64,000 bases of DNA from positions 165,064,044-165,128,043 of the forward strand of contig CM070901.1 of NCBI GenBank assembly GCA_036417435.1, written 5' to 3'. The notes beneath the pieces were generated by a model. That model was not told the DNA's origin and did not search any database. It saw nothing but the letters and a program-made list of their open reading frames with translations. Of this stretch, positions 1 through 64,000 are shown one piece after another. Positions within the stretch are counted from its first letter, which is position 1; each line of letters starts with the position of its first letter. A program made the position numbers and the translations under genes. Origin of the DNA: Inia geoffrensis (Eukaryota > Chordata > Mammalia > Artiodactyla > Iniidae).

Positions 1-754
1 TGTTGACCTGTACAACCAACCAGAAGAGTTGGAGGTACATCTTCCATCTGGTCTTCCTGCCCACATACCCCAAACCCCATCAGGCTACCAGGTACTCATC
101 TTGTGATATCACAGTTCTGTTATCCACAAAAGTTAACCTTGCTTGGCGGAAAGTCCACAATAAACATTAAATCCATGGCTTCCCTCTACCCTCAGCAGGT
201 TTTATCCACAGAACACTGCAACTGTCAGACAGTGCTTATTCAAAATAGGGCAAACTTTACACCGCTATTAGAGAGAATGGAATTCAGAAGGTATGGGCTT
301 TGCTTTACACAAGTGTACTGCTGAGAAATGATGTGCAAATCACCAGCAGATCCAAATCATATTTTAAATGAACTGATAAAAACTAACATTTTATAAAAGG
401 GAGACGTGTGGCAATATCAACGACCACCCTGCTTGACTTTTACTTTGTCAAACTGAGGGTTTTCATATCTGATTTTTTTTCTCAGTGTGGGGCTCCCTCC
501 AAATTTGATATTCTACGTCACTGCTCCCTGCATCTCAAGGACATATAACCACAAGCCCCTTTCCCTCAGCAGTCACTGTCTTGATTGTCCGGGAGATGCT
601 TCAGACCCTATGACTTCTTTGCCCCTTCCCAGCGGCCGGCCTACAGTTCTGCCTCCTCTCCTCAGCTTCAGCACACACTGATCAAGACCAGTCCCCCAGT
701 CCCTACACTCCGTCTGTCTGCTTTAGCCAGGCAGGTCTCCTTCTTCATGTATTC

Positions 755-864
755 CTTTTTTCGGCCGCTCTGCACGGCACGCGGGATCCCAAACCAGGGA
801 AGGATCCCATGCCCCCTGCAGTGGAAGCGCGGAGTCTTAACCACTGGATCGCCAGGGAAGTCCC
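755..864 (-). mobile_element. Short CHR-2-like SINE with target-site duplication
   Basis: Read on the minus strand it begins gggacttccctggcgatcc and has the tRNA-like box B region and a T-rich (A-tail complement) left end. It is flanked by CTTCATGTATTC at 743-754 and 865-876, a 12-base target-site duplication. The consensus start and length fit the short cetartiodactyl tRNA-SINE class. Confidence 0.85.
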
Positions 865-2207
865 CTTCATGTATTCTTATGTTTATTCATCCACCATGTG
901 ATAAGCCTGTCTCTCAAGGCTAGAAACACTGGCTTTCCAGTCCCAATCCACAGGGAGTTCAATATGTTTTGATACCTGCTGGTCTGGTACCTGTGACACC
1001 AGAGAAGAGTGATAAGGAAGCAAAGAAAGGAACAACCTAGATGAACACTTCCTAGAGCAGGCAATATCTGAGCAGAGTCTTGAAGGTTGGAGGTGGCACT
1101 GGCAGGGTATACTCCAGACTCTTTCCCATCAGCGTGCCATCTGGGCCAGTCAACTGCCTCCCCCCTCCCCCGCCCTCTACCTAAACCCTACTAATCCTTC
1201 AGAAAAGCTCAGGACTCATCTTTTGCCTTCTTGGAGCCTTCACAAACTAACTTGTAACAGCACTCTTTCTCCTCTGAACTCTGTCTTTAGAGTTCAATCA
1301 CATCACTGCATCTAAAAGGTTGGCAACCTTTTGCAAACTGGAAGACAGACCCAGGCTTTGGGATTCCCTCTATACCTCACCTTAGGTCCAGTGAATCCAG
1401 AAGCCCACACAATCAACAGTTTGCCAAACCTAACCCAATGCCCCCTTTCCCTTCAGGTAGAAGAGCCCTGACTACGAGAGCTCAATACCAGGGAGAATGG
1501 CAGGAATGAAACCAGGGTCACCTCAGAAGCCTGCTGTGGCTCGGCTTCCCACGCTTGTTATGTGGTGGTGTGCACGTGTCTTGTTTTATTTTGTTTTCCT
1601 TTTGTGGGGGAGGGGAACAAAGCCTGAGGGAGAAGGAATTCATAGCTGACTGTTGGTTGGCTTCATTCCAATCATTCTCTTTTCTGCTGGTGACAGCTGT
1701 TTTCTCTTCTGATTTAGAAGGTTTGGAATACACCCCTCCCCACAACGCCTCCCCCTGAGCTCAGCCACACACTCAGATCCAATAGCAGGCTCCTGGTATG
1801 ATGACTACAGAACATACATAGGAGGAAAGTTTGCAAGGCACAGTGGGCTGTCTGCCAGCATTGCCTCACCTGTTTGACTCCTGGGCTGAGTGTAAAACAA
1901 AGATATAAGTTATTAGGGCAGGCGCAAGGCTCAGGGTGGTGCTCAGTTCAGAGGTTTCCAGTGGAGATTAACCCAATCACTTAAGTCTCCCATACAGAGT
2001 GACTAAACACGATTTCCCACCTACTTCTTCCTTCATAAACTATTTCTATTTAATAGCTCCTGAAATCCCATCTCCATTGGGAAGCTTCCTAGAATGAAAG
2101 GATCAGCAACTACTCTGGCTTCCCTTGTACCATACTGTAGACCAATTTATGTGACAGAAATCGTGCTGAAAGCTCTGTCTGATTATCCCCAGCTTTCGAC
2201 AGTCTTA

Positions 2208-2332
2208 ACAGGATACACACTGTCCCTACATTACAAATAAGAAAAACGAGGGCTCAGAGTAGTTATATACCTTGATTAAGGTCACATATATCGTAAGTGG
2301 CTAAGAAAGAATTCAAAACCAGACCCATCTCT
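2208..2332 (-). repeat. MIR relic
   Basis: Recognised by the diverged core (complement of cagctctgccacttacta / ttcctcatctgtaaaatggg), seen here as ataagaaaaacgagggctca and ggtcacatatatcgtaagtgg. This is an old mammalian-wide SINE. Confidence 0.6.
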
Positions 2333-2679
2333 TTTTTTTTTTCCCCAGACCCATCCCTGAACCTTGCCCTTGTCTACTCCTCCAAACTGCCTGCCATGGA
2401 ATCAGAATGCCCACAGACTTGCCCAATTTTTGCAACCCAGGGGGACTCCGGACACATGGTACGTTAATGCTAATGCTTTACAGCACCCACGGAGGCCTCA
2501 GCCTCCTCCCTTTGCCTTATCTTCTGGAAGGCCCGAGCTCCCTGGTCTGTCAGTATGTGGCTCAGAGAGCAGCAGGAGAGGGTGATGTGCCTGTGGGATG
2601 CATGGCACCAGTGATGCCACTGAGTACCTAGAGAGAGGCTTGTTGAAACCACAGGGGAAGCCAAGTGCCAGGCACTCAC

Positions 2680-61955
<59,276 letters not shown>

Positions 61956-62252
61956 GGCTTCCCTGGTGGCACAGTGGTTAAGAATCCGCCTGCCAATGCA
62001 GGGGACATAGGTTTGAGCCCTGACCGGGGAAGATCCCACATGCCGCGGAGCAACTACACCCATGAGCCACAACTACTGAAGCCCGCGTGCCTAGAACCCG
62101 TGCTCCACAACAGGAGAAGCCACAGCAATGAGAAGCCCGCGCACCGCAACAAAGAGTAGCCCCCACTCACGGCAACTAGAGAAAGCCCATGCACAGCAAC
62201 GAAGGCCCAATGCAGACAAAAATTTTTTAATTAATTAATTAATTTAAAAAAA
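61956..62252 (+). mobile_element. Long CHR-family SINE upstream of ARID1A
   Basis: ggcttccctggtggcacagt, ggtttgagccctgaccgggg, gaagcc/gcaac units and an AATTAATTAATTAA tail. Perfect 15-base duplication AAAACAGTGGTCAAG at 61941-61955 and 62253-62267. Confidence 0.95.
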
Positions 62253-62267
62253 AAAACAGTGGTCAAG

Positions 62268-63460
62268 TTGTGCCATATTCAACAATGTGATCAGAACAGA
62301 ATGGGTTTGAGATCAAAGCTGGTCATCTCAACACTGGCTTAAAATTGTCACCACTGAAGCTACGTTGAGGGCATACGACAGCCTTCTAGCGGGAGAACGC
62401 AAGCCCCACCTTTGCCCACAATGACCAAGAGCCCTAGTCTCCAAAGACAGTACCTGTAAAACTGTAAACAGATCACAGAAGAGGCTTCAGGGACTGGAGG
62501 AACCTAAGTGCTCAAAGAAACCACTGCAGAAGAGGGATGACCAAATGGAGGAAACTATCTTCTCCTTAAAAAGAGAAAAGGTGCAGTCTAACAGATCACT
62601 TAGAAAACAGATGCAACCCAAATTTGTTTTCTGTCCTATACTGTAAAGAATCATCAAAGTTTACCATTACATTCTAAGAGATGCTGATTGAGCTGCAGGC
62701 ATACATAGAAAATTCTAGATCCACAGGCCCCACCAAATCCCAGCAGCAGCCTTTTCCTCCTCTGGCTGACTTGGAATGCTCTGACATGACAGGCTACAAA
62801 AGCCAGAGGGGATTCCAGCTCCTCACCAAGCCCAAGGCTGCCTTGGGAGAGGCCAAGCTAGCTAGTCACTAGACACCAGGGCCTTTTTCCCCCTTAGATT
62901 CTGTAAATGGAGACTTCATGGCCACAGAACCATTACCTTAGAACTTACAGATTCTACAGGCCCCTGGAGTTTTGGCCATGCCACTGGTCACTGTGAATAA
63001 TTCCGAAAACCTGAACTCATTCTTACCCCCAAGAAAACCTAAGAGCATCTTACACTAAAAAAGCAAAAACTTCCTACTGGTGTTTTCTTTCCCCCCAAGC
63101 CAAGAACCAAACTGGCCTACCAGGATCTGACTGACTGGAATGGACCAGTGCCCTCCTTTCACTCACAGTCCTCAGGGGCAACAACTCGCCCGGTGCATTA
63201 GGTCCTAGAAACCAGATTATAGGCTGCCTCTTAAATGGAGCTTGGCTATTTAATCAACTGCCTCTGAGCTGGCAAACAGTCCTGAGTCCTGCACACAAAT
63301 GAGGAATTTTTTACATGCAATTACCCTGCCATTTCTCTCAGAGGTGGAGTATAATGAGAAACCTGGAGCCCAGTGAAAATCTGGAAGCCAGAATGACTTT
63401 GTCTTCAGAGGAAGCCCTCATCCCCTTTCTTCAATGGCTGTGAAATTTGGAAAGTGCCAA
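62268..63460. other. Upstream flank with no recognised gene or repeat
   Basis: About 1.2 kb of mixed-composition sequence. I see no coding frame with family similarity, no RNA gene and no interspersed repeat. Confidence 0.6.
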
Positions 63461-64000
63461 AATCCCTGTCCGACACGTGGGCAGGCTGTTTTGAAAACAG
63501 CCACCATTTTTGTCTAGCAATAAAGTGCGCAAAAAAATCTCTCCACCTGGGTTGGAGGAGGTAGTAATGTCGGATTTCTCCTTTCCCACTTTTTTTTTTT
63601 TTTTTTTAATCTCAAATCCTTTAGGGTCCTCTTCCACCCCTACCCTTAGAGCCCCACATCACTATACAGAGTTGACGGGAACTTTCTTAGAAACTGGCCC
63701 ATCAGCTTTCCCTAGGGCTAATGGCTGCGGGAAAGGGGGGGAGGGGAGGAACTGGGCACGTGGCTGGCCCAAGCTCCGAGACCCGGGTTTGGGGCTGTGG
63801 GTCCTCCCGTTGGTGGAGTTTTCTCCCCCACGGCCCCTGCCTTTTAACCCCACACCTAGGCAGCTCAGGAATCCCGGCGCCGATTGGAGAACTAGGACTA
63901 GGACAGCGCTACCCGCACGAAAGCTCCTTTGCCACCAACAGCCTGATGGCAAATATGGACTGTATCGTTGACATGGAAACCGGACTAAAGTCTCGCTCGC
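63461..64000. promoter_or_regulatory. GC-richer patch with E-boxes and a CCAAT box at the window edge
   Basis: Two CACGTG E-boxes (63474-63479 and 63757-63762) and an inverted CCAAT (ATTGG, 63883-63887) within a rising GC context, including GGGGGGGAGGGGAGG at about 63735. This could be a distal regulatory element or the edge of another promoter; the evidence is motifs only. Confidence 0.3.

Larger units (their letters stand above)
1..2679 (-). other. ARID1A: Part of ARID1A intron 11
   Basis: Non-coding sequence between the exon 11 donor (2679) and exon 12, which is not in the window: no frame encoding the VNKNKKW continuation of the ARID domain is present. It holds a CHR-2-like SINE (755-864) and a MIR relic (about 2208-2332); otherwise nothing recognised. 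The short open frames here have no coding signs. Confidence 0.85.

Noticed and set aside
63510..63971. Plus-strand open frame of 153 codons at the right edge
   Set aside because: It includes a T-run-encoded Phe stretch, has no recognisable domain and no splice or start context; likely chance.

Overview
This is a mammalian nuclear window, most likely from a cetacean. It carries the 5' half of one protein-coding gene, ARID1A (BAF250a, the DNA-binding subunit of the canonical BAF/SWI-SNF chromatin remodeller), on the minus strand. The host call rests on about 23 copies of tRNA-derived CHR-type SINEs, in long, CHR-2-like and short CHR-1-like forms. These are characteristic of whales, dolphins and hippos, and no ruminant Bov-tA, primate Alu or rodent B1/B2 elements are visible. 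The species cannot be named from the sequence.

Layout, read in the direction of transcription (right to left). 61.6-64.0 kb is upstream flank with one CHR SINE, a MIR fragment and an E-box/CCAAT-bearing GC-rich patch at the window edge. 59.25-61.6 kb is a CpG island holding the promoter, a purine-rich G-quadruplex-type tract, a 5' UTR with a 36-codon upstream ORF, and exon 1 (60527-59385). Intron 1 is 24.6 kb. Exons 2, 3 and 4 are at 34755-34543, 33246-32794 and 31782-31666. Intron 4 is 23.2 kb. Exons 5 to 11 are packed into 8434-2680, including an 80-base intron 9. The window ends inside intron 11, so the ARID DNA-binding domain is cut in two and exons 12 onward lie outside. The 11 coding exons sum to 3204 bases (1068 codons) with continuous phase and consensus GT/AG borders.

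The rest is intronic repeat sequence: CHR SINEs (14 plus, 9 minus), MIR and L2 relics, MER5-type and MER20 DNA transposon relics, one 0.9 kb L1 3' end, and short microsatellites. Several CHR copies have clear target-site duplications, one young copy sits inside an older one, and several lie as inverted neighbours. No second gene, RNA gene, processed pseudogene, CRISPR or prokaryote-type system is supported. The less obvious points are the uORF, the stop-free in-frame stretch upstream of the ATG, the nested SINE and the symmetric exon phases.
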